Source of the DNA: Rugalucina vietnamica
Lineage: Eukaryota > Mollusca > Bivalvia > Lucinida > Lucinidae
Direction of reading: 5' to 3'
Length of the DNA: 64,000 bases
NCBI GenBank assembly: GCA_964017185.1
Contig: OZ024879.1
Coordinates: 25,361,456 to 25,425,455 of the forward strand
Under the pieces are notes generated by a model that made no database searches, was not told where the DNA came from, and saw only the letters and a list, made by a program, of their open reading frames with translations. Positions within the stretch are counted from its first letter, which is position 1; each line of letters opens with the position of its first letter. Of this stretch, positions 28,354 to 42,899 are shown one piece after another. The position numbers and the translations under genes are program-made.

Positions 28354-31300
28354 GTTAAAACTAAGCGTTGCAGTTAAAACCGTTAATGACAACACGTAAA
28401 CACTAAGCTTTGCATTTGCAACCGTTAAAACAGTTGCAAACGTTAGTGTCAACATGTAAGCACTAACCGTTACAGTTGCAACCTTAAATGCAACACGTTA
28501 ACATTAAGCGTTAGTGGCAACACGTTAAAGCTAAGTGTTGCAGTTGCAAACGTTAGTGTCAACATGTAAGCACTAACCGTTGCAGTTACAACCTTTAAAG
28601 GCAACACGTTAACATTAAGCATTGCAGTTGCAACCGTAAGTGTCAACAGTATAACAGTAAGTGTAGCATTTGCTTACGTTAATTTCAACACGTTAAAACG
28701 TTGCAACCGTTTATGTCAACATGTTAACACTTAGCATTGCAGTTGCAACCGTTAGTGTCAACATGTTTACACTAAGCGTTGCAGTTGCAACACTTTAACA
28801 CTAAGCATTTCGGTTACAATGCGTTAAAACTAAGCGTTGCAGTTACAACCGTTATAACATTATAACAGTGTAGCATTTGCTTACGTTAATTTCAACACGT
28901 TAACACGTGGCAACCGTTTATGTCAACACTTAGCATTGCAGTTGCAACCGTTAGTGGCAACATGTTAAAACATGTTAGTGGCGTTGTAGTTAAAACCGTT
29001 AATGCCAACACGTAAACACTAAGCTTTGCATTTGCAACCGTTAAAACCGTGTCAACACGTTAAAACTAAGCGTTGTAGTTAAAACCGTTAATGGCAACAC
29101 GTAAACACTAAGCTTTGCATTTGCAACCGTTAAAACAGTTGCAAACGTTAGTGTCAACATGTAAGCACTAACCGTTACAGTTGCAACCTTTAATGGCAAC
29201 ACGTTAACATTAAGCGTTAGTGGCAACACGTTAAAGCTAGGCGTTGCAGTTGCAAACGTTAGTGTTAACATGTAAGCATTAACCGTTGCAGTTGCAACCT
29301 TTAAAGGCAACACGTTAACATTAAGCATTGCAGTTGCAAGCGTTAGTGGCACTAAGCATTGGATTTGCAACCGTTAATACCGTGGCAACATGTAAAAACT
29401 AAGCGTTGCAGTTAAAACCGTTAATGACAACACGTAAGCTGCTTTGCATTTGCAACCGTTAAAACCGTGTCAACACGTTGAAACTAAGCGTTGTAGTTAA
29501 AACCGTTAATGGCAACACGTAAACACTAAGCTTTGCATTTGCAACCGTCAAAACAGTTGCAAACGTTAGTGTCAACATGGAAGCACTAACCGTTACAGTT
29601 GCAACCTTTAATGGCAACACGTTAACATTAAGCGTTAGTGGCAACACGTTAAAGCTAAGTGTTGCAGTTGCAAACGTTAGTGTTAACATGTAAGCACTAA
29701 CCGTTGCAGTTGCAACCTTTAAAGGCAACACGTTAACATTAAGCATTGCAGTTGCAAGCGTTAGTGGCAACACGTTAAAACTAAGCGTTGCAGTTACAAC
29801 CGTTAGTTTCAACATTACAGTAAGTGTAGCATTTGCTTACGTTAATTTCAACACGTTAACACGTTGCAACCGTTTATGTCAACATGTTAACACTTAGCAT
29901 TGCAGTTGCAACCATTAGTGTCAACATGTTTACACTAAGCGTTGCAGTTGCAACCGTTAATTACAACACGTTAACACTAAGCATTGCGGTTACAATGCGT
30001 TAAAACTAAGCGTTGTAGTTAAAACCGTTAATGACAACACGTAAACACTAAGCTTTGCAGTTGCAACCATTAAAACCATGTCAACACGTTAAAACTAAGC
30101 GTTGTAGTTATAACCGTTAATTGCAACACGTTAGCACTAAGCATTGGATTTGCAACCGATAATACCGTGGCAACATGTTAAAACTAAGCGTTGCAGTTAA
30201 AACCGTTAATGACAACACGTAAACACTAAGCTTTGCATTTGCAACCGTTAAAACCGTGTCAACACGTTAAAACTAAGCGTTGTAGTTAAAACCGTTAATG
30301 GCAACACGTAAACACTAAGCTTTGCATTTGCAACCGTTAAAACAGTTGCAAACGTTAGTGTCAACATGTAAGCACTAACCGTTACAGTTGCAACCTTTAA
30401 TGGCAACACGTTAACATTAAGCGTTAGTGGCAACACGTTAAAGCGAAGCGTTGCAGTTGCAAACGTTAGTGTCAACATGTAAGCATTAACCGTTGCAGTT
30501 GCAACCTTTAAAGGCAACACGTTAACATTAAGCATTGCAGTTGCAAGCGTTAGTGGCAACAAGTTAAAACTAAGCGTTGCAGTTACAACCGTTAGTGTCA
30601 ACATTACAGTAAGTGTAGCATTCGTTTACGTTAATTTCAACACGTTAACACGTTGCAACCGTTTATGTCAACATGTTAACACTTAGCATTGCAGTTGCAA
30701 CCGTTAGTGTCAACATGTTTACACTAAGCGTTGCAGTTGCAACCGTTAATGACAACACGTTAACACTAAGCATTGCGGTTACAATGCGTTAAAACTAAGC
30801 GTTGTAGTTAAAACCGTTAATGACAACACGTAAACACTAAGCTTTGCATTTGCAACCATTAAAACCATGTCAACACGTTAAAACTAAGCGTTGTAGTTAT
30901 AACCGTTAATTGCAACACATTAGCACTAAGCATTGGATTTGCAACCGTTAATACCGTGGCAACACGTTAAAACTAAGCGTTGCAGTTAAAACCGTTAATG
31001 ACAACACGTAAACACTAAGCTTTGCATTTGCAACCGTTAAAACAGTTGCAAACGTTAGTGTAGGTTCTTTACACAACATGTTAAAACTAAGCGTTGCAGT
31101 TAAAACCGTTAATGACAACACGTAAACACTAAGCTTTGCATTTGCAACCGTTAAAACCGTGTCAAAACGTTAAAACTAAGCGTTGTAGTTAAAACCGTTA
31201 AACACTAAGCTTTGCATTTGCAACCGTTAAAACAGTTGCAAACGTTAGTGTCAACATGTAAGCACTAACCGTTGCAGTTGCAACCTTTAATGGCAACACG

Positions 31301-34300
31301 TTAACATTAAGCGTTAGTGGCAACACGTTAAAGCTAAGCGTTGCAGTTGCAAACGTTAGTGTCAACATGTAAGCATTAACCGTTGCAGTTGCAACCTTTA
31401 AAGGCAACACGTTAACATTAAGCATTGCAGTTGCAAGCGTTAGTGGCAACACGTTAAAACTAAGCGTTGCAGTTACAACCGTTAGTGTCAACATTACAGT
31501 AAGTGTAGCATTCGTTTACGTTAATTTCAACACGTTAACACGTTGCAACCGTTTATGTCAACATGTTAACACTTAGCATTGCAGTTGCAACCGTTAGTGT
31601 CAACATGTTTACACTAAGCGTTGCAGTTGCAACCGTTAATTGCAACACATTAGCACTAAGCATTGCGGTTACAATGCGTTAAAACTAAGCGTTGTAGTTA
31701 AAACCGTTAATGACAACACGTAAACACTAAGCTTTGCATTTGCAACCATTAAAACCATGTCAACACGTTAAAACTAAGCGTTGTAGTTATAACCGTTAAT
31801 TGCAACACATTAGCACTAAGCATTGGATTTGCAACCGTTAATACCGTGGCAACATGTTAAAACTAAGCGTTGCAGTTAAAACCGTTAATGACAACACGTA
31901 AACACTAAGCTTTGCATTTGCAACCGTTAAAACAGTTGCAAACGTTAGTGTCAACATGTAAGCACTAACCGTTACAGTTGCAACCTTAAATGCAACACGT
32001 TAACATTAAGCGTTAGTGGCAACACGTTAAAGCTAAGTGTTGCAGTTGCAAACGTTAGTGTCAACATGTAAGCACTAACCGTTGCAGTTACAACCTTTAA
32101 AGGCAACACGTTAACATTAAGCATTGCAGTTGCAACCGTAAGTGTCAACAGTATAACAGTAAGTGTAGCATTTGCTTACGTTAATTTCAACACGTTAAAA
32201 CGTTGCAACCGTTTATGTCAACATGTTAACACTTAGCATTGCAGTTGCAACCGTTAGTGTCAACATGTTTACACTAAGCGTTGCAGTTGCAACACTTTAA
32301 CACTAAGCATTTCGGTTACAATGCGTTAAAACTAAGCGTTGCAGTTACAACCGTTATAACATTATAACAGTGTAGCATTTGCTTACGTTAATTTCAACAC
32401 GTTAACACGTGGCAACCGTTTATGTCAACACTTAGCATTGCAGTTGCAACCGTTAGTGGCAACATGTTAAAACATGTTAGTGGCGTTGTAGTTAAAACCG
32501 TTAATGCCAACACGTAAACACTAAGCTTTGCATTTGCAACCGTTAAAACCGTGTCAACACGTTAAAACTAAGCGTTGTAGTTAAAACCGTTAATGGCAAC
32601 ACGTAAACACTAAGCTTTGCATTTGCAACCGTTAAAACAGTTGCAAACGTTAGTGTCAACATGTAAGCACTAACCGTTACAGTTGCAACCTTTAATGGCA
32701 ACACGTTAACATTAAGCGTTAGTGGCAACACGTTAAAGCTAGGCGTTGCAGTTGCAAACGTTAGTGTTAACATGTAAGCATTAACCGTTGCAGTTGCAAC
32801 CTTTAAAGGCAACACGTTAACATTAAGCATTGCAGTTGCAAGCGTTAGTGGCACTAAGCATTGGATTTGCAACCGTTAATACCGTGGCAACATGTAAAAA
32901 CTAAGCGTTGCAGTTAAAACCGTTAATGACAACACGTAAGCTGCTTTGCATTTGCAACCGTTAAAACCGTGTCAACACGTTGAAACTAAGCGTTGTAGTT
33001 AAAACCGTTAATGGCAACACGTAAACACTAAGCTTTGCATTTGCAACCGTCAAAACAGTTGCAAACGTTAGTGTCAACATGGAAGCACTAACCGTTACAG
33101 TTGCAACCTTTAATGGCAACACGTTAACATTAAGCGTTAGTGGCAACACGTTAAAGCTAAGTGTTGCAGTTGCAAACGTTAGTGTTAACATGTAAGCACT
33201 AACCGTTGCAGTTGCAACCTTTAAAGGCAACACGTTAACATTAAGCATTGCAGTTGCAAGCGTTAGTGGCAACACGTTAAAACTAAGCGTTGCAGTTACA
33301 ACCGTTAGTTTCAACATTACAGTAAGTGTAGCATTTGCTTACGTTAATTTCAACACGTTAACACGTTGCAACCGTTTATGTCAACATGTTAACACTTAGC
33401 ATTGCAGTTGCAACCATTAGTGTCAACATGTTTACACTAAGCGTTGCAGTTGCAACCGTTAATTACAACACGTTAACACTAAGCATTGCGGTTACAATGC
33501 GTTAAAACTAAGCGTTGTAGTTAAAACCGTTAATGACAACACGTAAACACTAAGCTTTGCAGTTGCAACCATTAAAACCATGTCAACACGTTAAAACTAA
33601 GCGTTGTAGTTATAACCGTTAATTGCAACACGTTAGCACTAAGCATTGGATTTGCAACCGATAATACCGTGGCAACATGTTAAAACTAAGCGTTGCAGTT
33701 AAAACCGTTAATGACAACACGTAAACACTAAGCTTTGCATTTGCAACCGTTAAAACCGTGTCAACACGTTAAAACTAAGCGTTGTAGTTAAAACCGTTAA
33801 TGGCAACACGTAAACACTAAGCTTTGCATTTGCAACCGTTAAAACAGTTGCAAACGTTAGTGTCAACATGTAAGCACTAACCGTTACAGTTGCAACCTTT
33901 AATGGCAACACGTTAACATTAAGCGTTAGTGGCAACACGTTAAAGCGAAGCGTTGCAGTTGCAAACGTTAGTGTCAACATGTAAGCATTAACCGTTGCAG
34001 TTGCAACCTTTAAAGGCAACACGTTAACATTAAGCATTGCAGTTGCAAGCGTTAGTGGCAACAAGTTAAAACTAAGCGTTGCAGTTACAACCGTTAGTGT
34101 CAACATTACAGTAAGTGTAGCATTCGTTTACGTTAATTTCAACACGTTAACACGTTGCAACCGTTTATGTCAACATGTTAACACTTAGCATTGCAGTTGC
34201 AACCGTTAGTGTCAACATGTTTACACTAAGCGTTGCAGTTGCAACCGTTAATGACAACACGTTAACACTAAGCATTGCGGTTACAATGCGTTAAAACTAA

Positions 34301-37300
34301 GCGTTGTAGTTAAAACCGTTAATGACAACACGTAAACACTAAGCTTTGCATTTGCAACCATTAAAACCATGTCAACACGTTAAAACTAAGCGTTGTAGTT
34401 ATAACCGTTAATTGCAACACATTAGCACTAAGCATTGGATTTGCAACCGTTAATACCGTGGCAACACGTTAAAACTAAGCGTTGCAGTTAAAACCGTTAA
34501 TGACAACACGTAAACACTAAGCTTTGCATTTGCAACCGTTAAAACAGTTGCAAACGTTAGTGTAGGTTCTTTACACAACATGTTAAAACTAAGCGTTGCA
34601 GTTAAAACCGTTAATGACAACACGTAAACACTAAGCTTTGCATTTGCAACCGTTAAAACCGTGTCAAAACGTTAAAACTAAGCGTTGTAGTTAAAACCGT
34701 TAAACACTAAGCTTTGCATTTGCAACCGTTAAAACAGTTGCAAACGTTAGTGTCAACATGTAAGCACTAACCGTTGCAGTTGCAACCTTTAATGGCAACA
34801 CGTTAACATTAAGCGTTAGTGGCAACACGTTAAAGCTAAGCGTTGCAGTTGCAAACGTTAGTGTCAACATGTAAGCATTAACCGTTGCAGTTGCAACCTT
34901 TAAAGGCAACACGTTAACATTAAGCATTGCAGTTGCAAGCGTTAGTGGCAACACGTTAAAACTAAGCGTTGCAGTTACAACCGTTAGTGTCAACATTACA
35001 GTAAGTGTAGCATTCGTTTACGTTAATTTCAACACGTTAACACGTTGCAACCGTTTATGTCAACATGTTAACACTTAGCATTGCAGTTGCAACCGTTAGT
35101 GTCAACATGTTTACACTAAGCGTTGCAGTTGCAACCGTTAATTGCAACACATTAGCACTAAGCATTGCGGTTACAATGCGTTAAAACTAAGCGTTGTAGT
35201 TAAAACCGTTAATGACAACACGTAAACACTAAGCTTTGCATTTGCAACCATTAAAACCATGTCAACACGTTAAAACTAAGCGTTGTAGTTATAACCGTTA
35301 ATTGCAACACATTAGCACTAAGCATTGGATTTGCAACCGTTAATACCGTGGCAACATGTTAAAACTAAGCGTTGCAGTTAAAACCGTTAATGACAACACG
35401 TAAACACTAAGCTTTGCATTTGCAACCGTTAAAACAGTTGCAAACGTTAGTGTCAACATGTAAGCACTAACCGTTACAGTTGCAACCTTAAATGCAACAC
35501 GTTAACATTAAGCGTTAGTGGCAACACGTTAAAGCTAAGTGTTGCAGTTGCAAACGTTAGTGTCAACATGTAAGCACTAACCGTTGCAGTTACAACCTTT
35601 AAAGGCAACACGTTAACATTAAGCATTGCAGTTGCAACCGTAAGTGTCAACAGTATAACAGTAAGTGTAGCATTTGCTTACGTTAATTTCAACACGTTAA
35701 AACGTTGCAACCGTTTATGTCAACATGTTAACACTTAGCATTGCAGTTGCAACCGTTAGTGTCAACATGTTTACACTAAGCGTTGCAGTTGCAACACTTT
35801 AACACTAAGCATTTCGGTTACAATGCGTTAAAACTAAGCGTTGCAGTTACAACCGTTATAACATTATAACAGTGTAGCATTTGCTTACGTTAATTTCAAC
35901 ACGTTAACACGTGGCAACCGTTTATGTCAACACTTAGCATTGCAGTTGCAACCGTTAGTGGCAACATGTTAAAACATGTTAGTGGCGTTGTAGTTAAAAC
36001 CGTTAATGCCAACACGTAAACACTAAGCTTTGCATTTGCAACCGTTAAAACCGTGTCAACACGTTAAAACTAAGCGTTGTAGTTAAAACCGTTAATGGCA
36101 ACACGTAAACACTAAGCTTTGCATTTGCAACCGTTAAAACAGTTGCAAACGTTAGTGTCAACATGTAAGCACTAACCGTTACAGTTGCAACCTTTAATGG
36201 CAACACGTTAACATTAAGCGTTAGTGGCAACACGTTAAAGCTAGGCGTTGCAGTTGCAAACGTTAGTGTTAACATGTAAGCATTAACCGTTGCAGTTGCA
36301 ACCTTTAAAGGCAACACGTTAACATTAAGCATTGCAGTTGCAAGCGTTAGTGGCACTAAGCATTGGATTTGCAACCGTTAATACCGTGGCAACATGTAAA
36401 AACTAAGCGTTGCAGTTAAAACCGTTAATGACAACACGTAAGCTGCTTTGCATTTGCAACCGTTAAAACCGTGTCAACACGTTGAAACTAAGCGTTGTAG
36501 TTAAAACCGTTAATGGCAACACGTAAACACTAAGCTTTGCATTTGCAACCGTCAAAACAGTTGCAAACGTTAGTGTCAACATGGAAGCACTAACCGTTAC
36601 AGTTGCAACCTTTAATGGCAACACGTTAACATTAAGCGTTAGTGGCAACACGTTAAAGCTAAGTGTTGCAGTTGCAAACGTTAGTGTTAACATGTAAGCA
36701 CTAACCGTTGCAGTTGCAACCTTTAAAGGCAACACGTTAACATTAAGCATTGCAGTTGCAAGCGTTAGTGGCAACACGTTAAAACTAAGCGTTGCAGTTA
36801 CAACCGTTAGTTTCAACATTACAGTAAGTGTAGCATTTGCTTACGTTAATTTCAACACGTTAACACGTTGCAACCGTTTATGTCAACATGTTAACACTTA
36901 GCATTGCAGTTGCAACCATTAGTGTCAACATGTTTACACTAAGCGTTGCAGTTGCAACCGTTAATTACAACACGTTAACACTAAGCATTGCGGTTACAAT
37001 GCGTTAAAACTAAGCGTTGTAGTTAAAACCGTTAATGACAACACGTAAACACTAAGCTTTGCAGTTGCAACCATTAAAACCATGTCAACACGTTAAAACT
37101 AAGCGTTGTAGTTATAACCGTTAATTGCAACACGTTAGCACTAAGCATTGGATTTGCAACCGATAATACCGTGGCAACATGTTAAAACTAAGCGTTGCAG
37201 TTAAAACCGTTAATGACAACACGTAAACACTAAGCTTTGCATTTGCAACCGTTAAAACCGTGTCAACACGTTAAAACTAAGCGTTGTAGTTAAAACCGTT

Positions 37301-39041
37301 AATGGCAACACGTAAACACTAAGCTTTGCATTTGCAACCGTTAAAACAGTTGCAAACGTTAGTGTCAACATGTAAGCACTAACCGTTACAGTTGCAACCT
37401 TTAATGGCAACACGTTAACATTAAGCGTTAGTGGCAACACGTTAAAGCGAAGCGTTGCAGTTGCAAACGTTAGTGTCAACATGTAAGCATTAACCGTTGC
37501 AGTTGCAACCTTTAAAGGCAACACGTTAACATTAAGCATTGCAGTTGCAAGCGTTAGTGGCAACAAGTTAAAACTAAGCGTTGCAGTTACAACCGTTAGT
37601 GTCAACATTACAGTAAGTGTAGCATTCGTTTACGTTAATTTCAACACGTTAACACGTTGCAACCGTTTATGTCAACATGTTAACACTTAGCATTGCAGTT
37701 GCAACCGTTAGTGTCAACATGTTTACACTAAGCGTTGCAGTTGCAACCGTTAATGACAACACGTTAACACTAAGCATTGCGGTTACAATGCGTTAAAACT
37801 AAGCGTTGTAGTTAAAACCGTTAATGACAACACGTAAACACTAAGCTTTGCATTTGCAACCATTAAAACCATGTCAACACGTTAAAACTAAGCGTTGTAG
37901 TTATAACCGTTAATTGCAACACATTAGCACTAAGCATTGGATTTGCAACCGTTAATACCGTGGCAACACGTTAAAACTAAGCGTTGCAGTTAAAACCGTT
38001 AATGACAACACGTAAACACTAAGCTTTGCATTTGCAACCGTTAAAACAGTTGCAAACGTTAGTGTAGGTTCTTTACACAACATGTTAAAACTAAGCGTTG
38101 CAGTTAAAACCGTTAATGACAACACGTAAACACTAAGCTTTGCATTTGCAACCGTTAAAACCGTGTCAAAACGTTAAAACTAAGCGTTGTAGTTAAAACC
38201 GTTAAACACTAAGCTTTGCATTTGCAACCGTTAAAACAGTTGCAAACGTTAGTGTCAACATGTAAGCACTAACCGTTGCAGTTGCAACCTTTAATGGCAA
38301 CACGTTAACATTAAGCGTTAGTGGCAACACGTTAAAGCTAAGCGTTGCAGTTGCAAACGTTAGTGTCAACATGTAAGCATTAACCGTTGCAGTTGCAACC
38401 TTTAAAGGCAACACGTTAACATTAAGCATTGCAGTTGCAAGCGTTAGTGGCAACACGTTAAAACTAAGCGTTGCAGTTACAACCGTTAGTGTCAACATTA
38501 CAGTAAGTGTAGCATTCGTTTACGTTAATTTCAACACGTTAACACGTTGCAACCGTTTATGTCAACATGTTAACACTTAGCATTGCAGTTGCAACCGTTA
38601 GTGTCAACATGTTTACACTAAGCGTTGCAGTTGCAACCGTTAATTGCAACACATTAGCACTAAGCATTGCGGTTACAATGCGTTAAAACTAAGCGTTGTA
38701 GTTAAAACCGTTAATGACAACACGTAAACACTAAGCTTTGCATTTGCAACCATTAAAACCATGTCAACACGTTAAAACTAAGCGTTGTAGTTATAACCGT
38801 TAATTGCAACACATTAGCACTAAGCATTGGATTTGCAACCGTTAATACCGTGGCAACATGTTAAAACTAAGCGTTGCAGTTAAAACCGTTAATGACAACA
38901 CGTAAACACTAAGCTTTGCATTTGCAACCGTTAAAACAGTTGCAAACGTTAGTGTCAACATGTAAGCACTAACCGTTACAGTTGCAACCTTAAATGCAAC
39001 ACGTTAACATTAAGCGTTAGTGGCAACACGTTAAAGCTAAG
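28354..39041. repeat. Three near-identical 3,502-bp higher-order repeats
   Basis: Units lie at about 28,354-31,855, 31,856-35,357 and 35,358-38,859, followed by about 180 bp of a fourth. Every landmark recurs at exactly 3,502 bp, such as the open frames starting 29,041/32,543/36,045 and 30,248/33,750/37,252. I saw no difference between copies where I compared lines. Each contains the same unusual filler AGGTTCTTTACAC (at about 31,062, 34,564 and 38,066). Identity ends at 39,042, where AAGCGTTGC replaces AAGTGTTGC. This is either the most recent amplification in the window or an assembly duplication. Confidence 0.92.
31061..31080. other. Non-satellite filler at an internal HOR junction (copy 1)
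   Basis: Where the satellite should read GTTAGTGTCAACATGTAAGC it reads GTTAGTGT, then AGGTTCTTTACAC, then AACATGTTAAAACTAAG. The array thus jumps between two monomer types across a 13-base insert that has no satellite counterpart. The same join recurs 3,502 and 7,004 bp later (34,563 and 38,065), so it predates amplification of the 3,502-bp unit and is a marker for that unit. Confidence 0.85.
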
Positions 39042-39339
39042 CGTTGCAGTTGCAAACGTTAGTGTCAACATGTAAGCACTAACCGTTGCAGTTACAACCT
39101 TTAAAGGCAACACGTTAACATTAAGCATTGCAGTTGCAAGCGTTAGTGGCAACACGTTAAAACTAAGCGTTGCAGTTACAAACGTTAGTGTCAACATGTA
39201 AGCACTAACCGTTGCAGTTACAACCTTTAAAGGCAACACCTTAACATTAAGCATTGCAGTTGCAAGCGTTAGTGGCAACACGTTAAAACTAAGCGTTGCA
39301 GTTACAACCGTTAGTGTCAACATTACAGTAAGTGTAGCA

Positions 39340-41843
39340 TTCGTTTACGTTAATTTCAACACGTTAACACGTTGCAACCGTTTATGTCAACATGTTAACA
39401 CTTAGCATTGCAGTTGCAACCGTTAGTGTCAACATGTTTACACTAAGCGTTGCAGTTGCAACCGTTAATTGCAACACATTTGCACTAAGCATTGCGGTTA
39501 CAATGCGTTAAAACTAAGCGTTGTAGTTATAACCGTTAATTGCAACACATTAGCACTAAGCTTTGGATTTGCAACCGTTAATACCGTGGCAGCATGTTAA
39601 AACTAAGCGTTGCAGTTAAAACCGTTAATGACAACACGTAAACACTAAGCTTTGCATTTGCAACCGTTAAAACAGTTGCAAACGTTAGTGTCAACATGTA
39701 AGCACTAACCGTTACAGTTGCAACCTTAAATGCAACACGTTAACATTAAGCGTTAGTGGCAACACGTTAAAGCTAAGCGTTGCAATTGCAAACGTTAGTG
39801 TCAACATGTAAGCACTAACCGTTGCAGTTACAACCTTTAAAGGCAACACGTTAACATTAAGCATTGCAGTTGCAAGCGTTAGTGGCAACACGTTAAAACT
39901 AAGCGTTGCAGTTACAACCGTAAGTGTCAACATTATAACAGTAAGTGTAGCATTTGCTTACGTTAATTTCAACACGTTAAAACGTTGCAACCGTTTATGT
40001 CAACATGTTAACACTTAGCATTGCAGTTGCAACCGTTAGTGTCAACATGTTTACACTAAGCGTTGCAGTTGCAACACGTTAACACTAAGCATTTCGGTTA
40101 CAATGCGTTAAAACTAAGCGTTGCAGTTACAACCGTTATAACATTATAACAGTGTAGCATTTGCTTACGTTAATTTCAACACGTTAACACGTTGCAACCG
40201 TTTATGTCAACATGTTAACACTTAGCATTGCAGTTGCAACCGTTAGTGTCAACATGTTTACACTAAGCGTTGCAGTTGCAACCGTTAATTGCAACACATT
40301 AGCACTAAGCATTGCGGTTACAATGCGTTAAAACTAAGCGTTGTAGTTATAACCGTTAATTGCAACACATTAGCACTAAGCTTTGGATTTGCAACCGTTA
40401 ATACCGTGGCAGCATGTTAAAACTAAGCGTTGCAGTTAAAACCGTTAATGACAACACGTAAACACTAAGCTTTGCATTTGCAACCGTTAAAACAGTTGCA
40501 AACGTTAGTGTCAACATGTAAGCACTAACCGTTACAGTTGCAACCTTAAATGCAACACGTTAACATTAAGCGTTAGTGGCAACACGTTAAAGCTAAGCGT
40601 TGCAGTTGCAAACGTTAGTGTCAACATGTAAGCACTAACCGTTGCAGTTACAACCTTTAAAGGCAACACGTTAACATTAAGCATTGCAGTTGCAAGCGTT
40701 AGTGGCAACACGTTAAAACTAAGCGTTGCAGTTACAACCGTAAGTGTCAACATTATAACAGTAAGTGTAGCATTTGCTTACGTTAATTTCAACACGTTAA
40801 AACGTTGCAACCGTTTATGTCAACATGTTAACACTTAGCATTGCAGTTGCAACCGTTAGTGTCAACATGTTTACACTAAGCGTTGCAGTTGCAACACGTT
40901 AACACTAAGCATTTCGGTTACAATGCGTTAAAACTAAGCGTTGCAGTTACAACCGTTATAACATTATAACAGTGTAGCATTTGCTTACGTTAATTTCAAC
41001 ACGTTAACACGTTGCAACCGTTTATGTCAACATGTTAACATTTAGCATTGCAGTTGCAACCGTTAGTGTCAACATGTTTACACTAAGCGTTGCAGTTGCA
41101 ACCGTTAATTGCAACACATTAGCACTAAGCATTGCGGTTACAATGCGTTAAAACTAAGCGTTGTAGTTATAACCGTTAATTGCAACACATTAGCACTAAG
41201 CTTTGGATTTGCAACCGTTAATACCGTGGCAGCATGTTAAAACTAAGCGTTGCAGTTAAAACCGTTAATGACAACACGTAAACACTAAGCTTTGCATTTG
41301 CAACCGTTAAAACAGTTGCAAACGTTAGTGTCAACATGTAAGCACTAACCGTTACAGTTGCAACCTTAAATGCAACACGTTAACATTAAGCGTTAGTGGC
41401 AACACGTTAAAGCTAAGCGTTGCAGTTGCAAACGTTAGTGTCAACATGTAAGCACTAACCGTTGCAGTTACAACCTTTAAAGGCAACACGTTAACATTAA
41501 GCATTGCAGTTGCAAGCGTTAGTGGCAACACGTTAAAACTAAGCGTTGCAGTTACAACCGTAAGTGTCAACATTATAACAGTAAGTGTAGCATTTGCTTA
41601 CGTTAATTTCAACACGTTAAAACGTTGCAACCGTTTATGTCAACATGTTAACACTTAGCATTGCAGTTGCAACCGTTAGTGTCAACATGTTTACACTAAG
41701 CGTTGCAGTTGCAACACTTTAACACTAAGCATTTCGGTTACAATGCGTTAAAACTAAGCGTTGCAGTTACAACCGTTATAACATTATAACAGTGTAGCAT
41801 TTGCTTACGTTAATTTCAACACGTTAACACGTTGCAACCGTTT
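39340..41843. repeat. Three copies of an 820-bp higher-order repeat
   Basis: Units lie at about 39,340-40,159, 40,160-40,979 and 40,980-41,799, with a short partial after. The private variant GGCAGCATGTTAA falls at 39,591, 40,411 and 41,231 (AGCATG position), exactly 820 bp apart. CTTTGGATTTGC precedes it each time. Copies differ by a few single bases: TGCAATTGC at 39,781, CATTTAGC at 41,040, and CACTTTAAC at 41,716 in place of CACGTTAAC. They are close but not identical and so are older than the 3,502-bp copies. Confidence 0.88.
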
Positions 41844-42899
41844 ATGTCAACACTTAGCATTGCAGTTGCAACCGTTAGTGTCAACATGTTTACACTAAGC
41901 GTTGCAGTTGCAACCGTTAATGACAACACGTAAACACTAAGCTTTGCATTTGCAACCATTAAAACCATGTCAACACGTTAAAACTAAGCGTTGTAGTTAA
42001 TTGCAACACGTTAGCACTAAGCATTGGATTTGCAACCGCTAATAAAACTAAGCGTTGCAGTTAAAACCGTTAATGACAACACGTAAACACTAAGCTTTGC
42101 ATTTGCAACCATTAAAACCGTGTCAACACGTTAAAACTAACCGTTAATGGCAATACGTAAACACTAAGCTTTGCATTTGCAACCATTAAAACCATGTCAA
42201 CACGTTAAAACTAAGCGTTGTAGTTATAACCGTTAATTGCAACACGTTAGCAATAAGCATTGGATTTGCAACCGTTAATACCGTGGCAACACGATAAAAC
42301 TAAGCGTTGCAGTTGCAACCGTTAATGACAACACGTAAACACTAAGATTTACATTTGCAACCATTAAAACCATGTCAACACGTTAAAACTAAGCGTTGTA
42401 GTTGTAACCATTACATTTGCTTACGTTAATTTCAACACGTTAACACGTTGCAACCGTTTATGTCAACATGTTAACACTTAGCATTGCAGTTGCAACCGTT
42501 AGTGTCAACATGTTTACACTAAGCGTTGCAGTTGCAACCGTTAATTACAACACGTTAACACTAAGCATTGCGGTTACAATGCGTTAAAACTAAGCGTTGT
42601 AGTTAAAACCGTTAATGACAACACGTAAACACTAAGCTTTGCATTTGCAACTATTAAAACCTTGTCAACACGTTAAAACTAAGCGTTGTAGTTATAACCG
42701 TTAATTGCAACACATTAGCAGTAAGCATTGGATTTGCAACCGTTAATACCGTGGTAACACGTTAAAACTAACCGTTGCAGTTAAAACCGTTAATGACAAC
42801 ACGTAAACACTAAGCTTTGCATTTGCAACTATTAAAACCATGTCAACACGTTAAAACTAAGCGTTGTAATTGCAACACGTTAGCACTAAGCATTGGATT

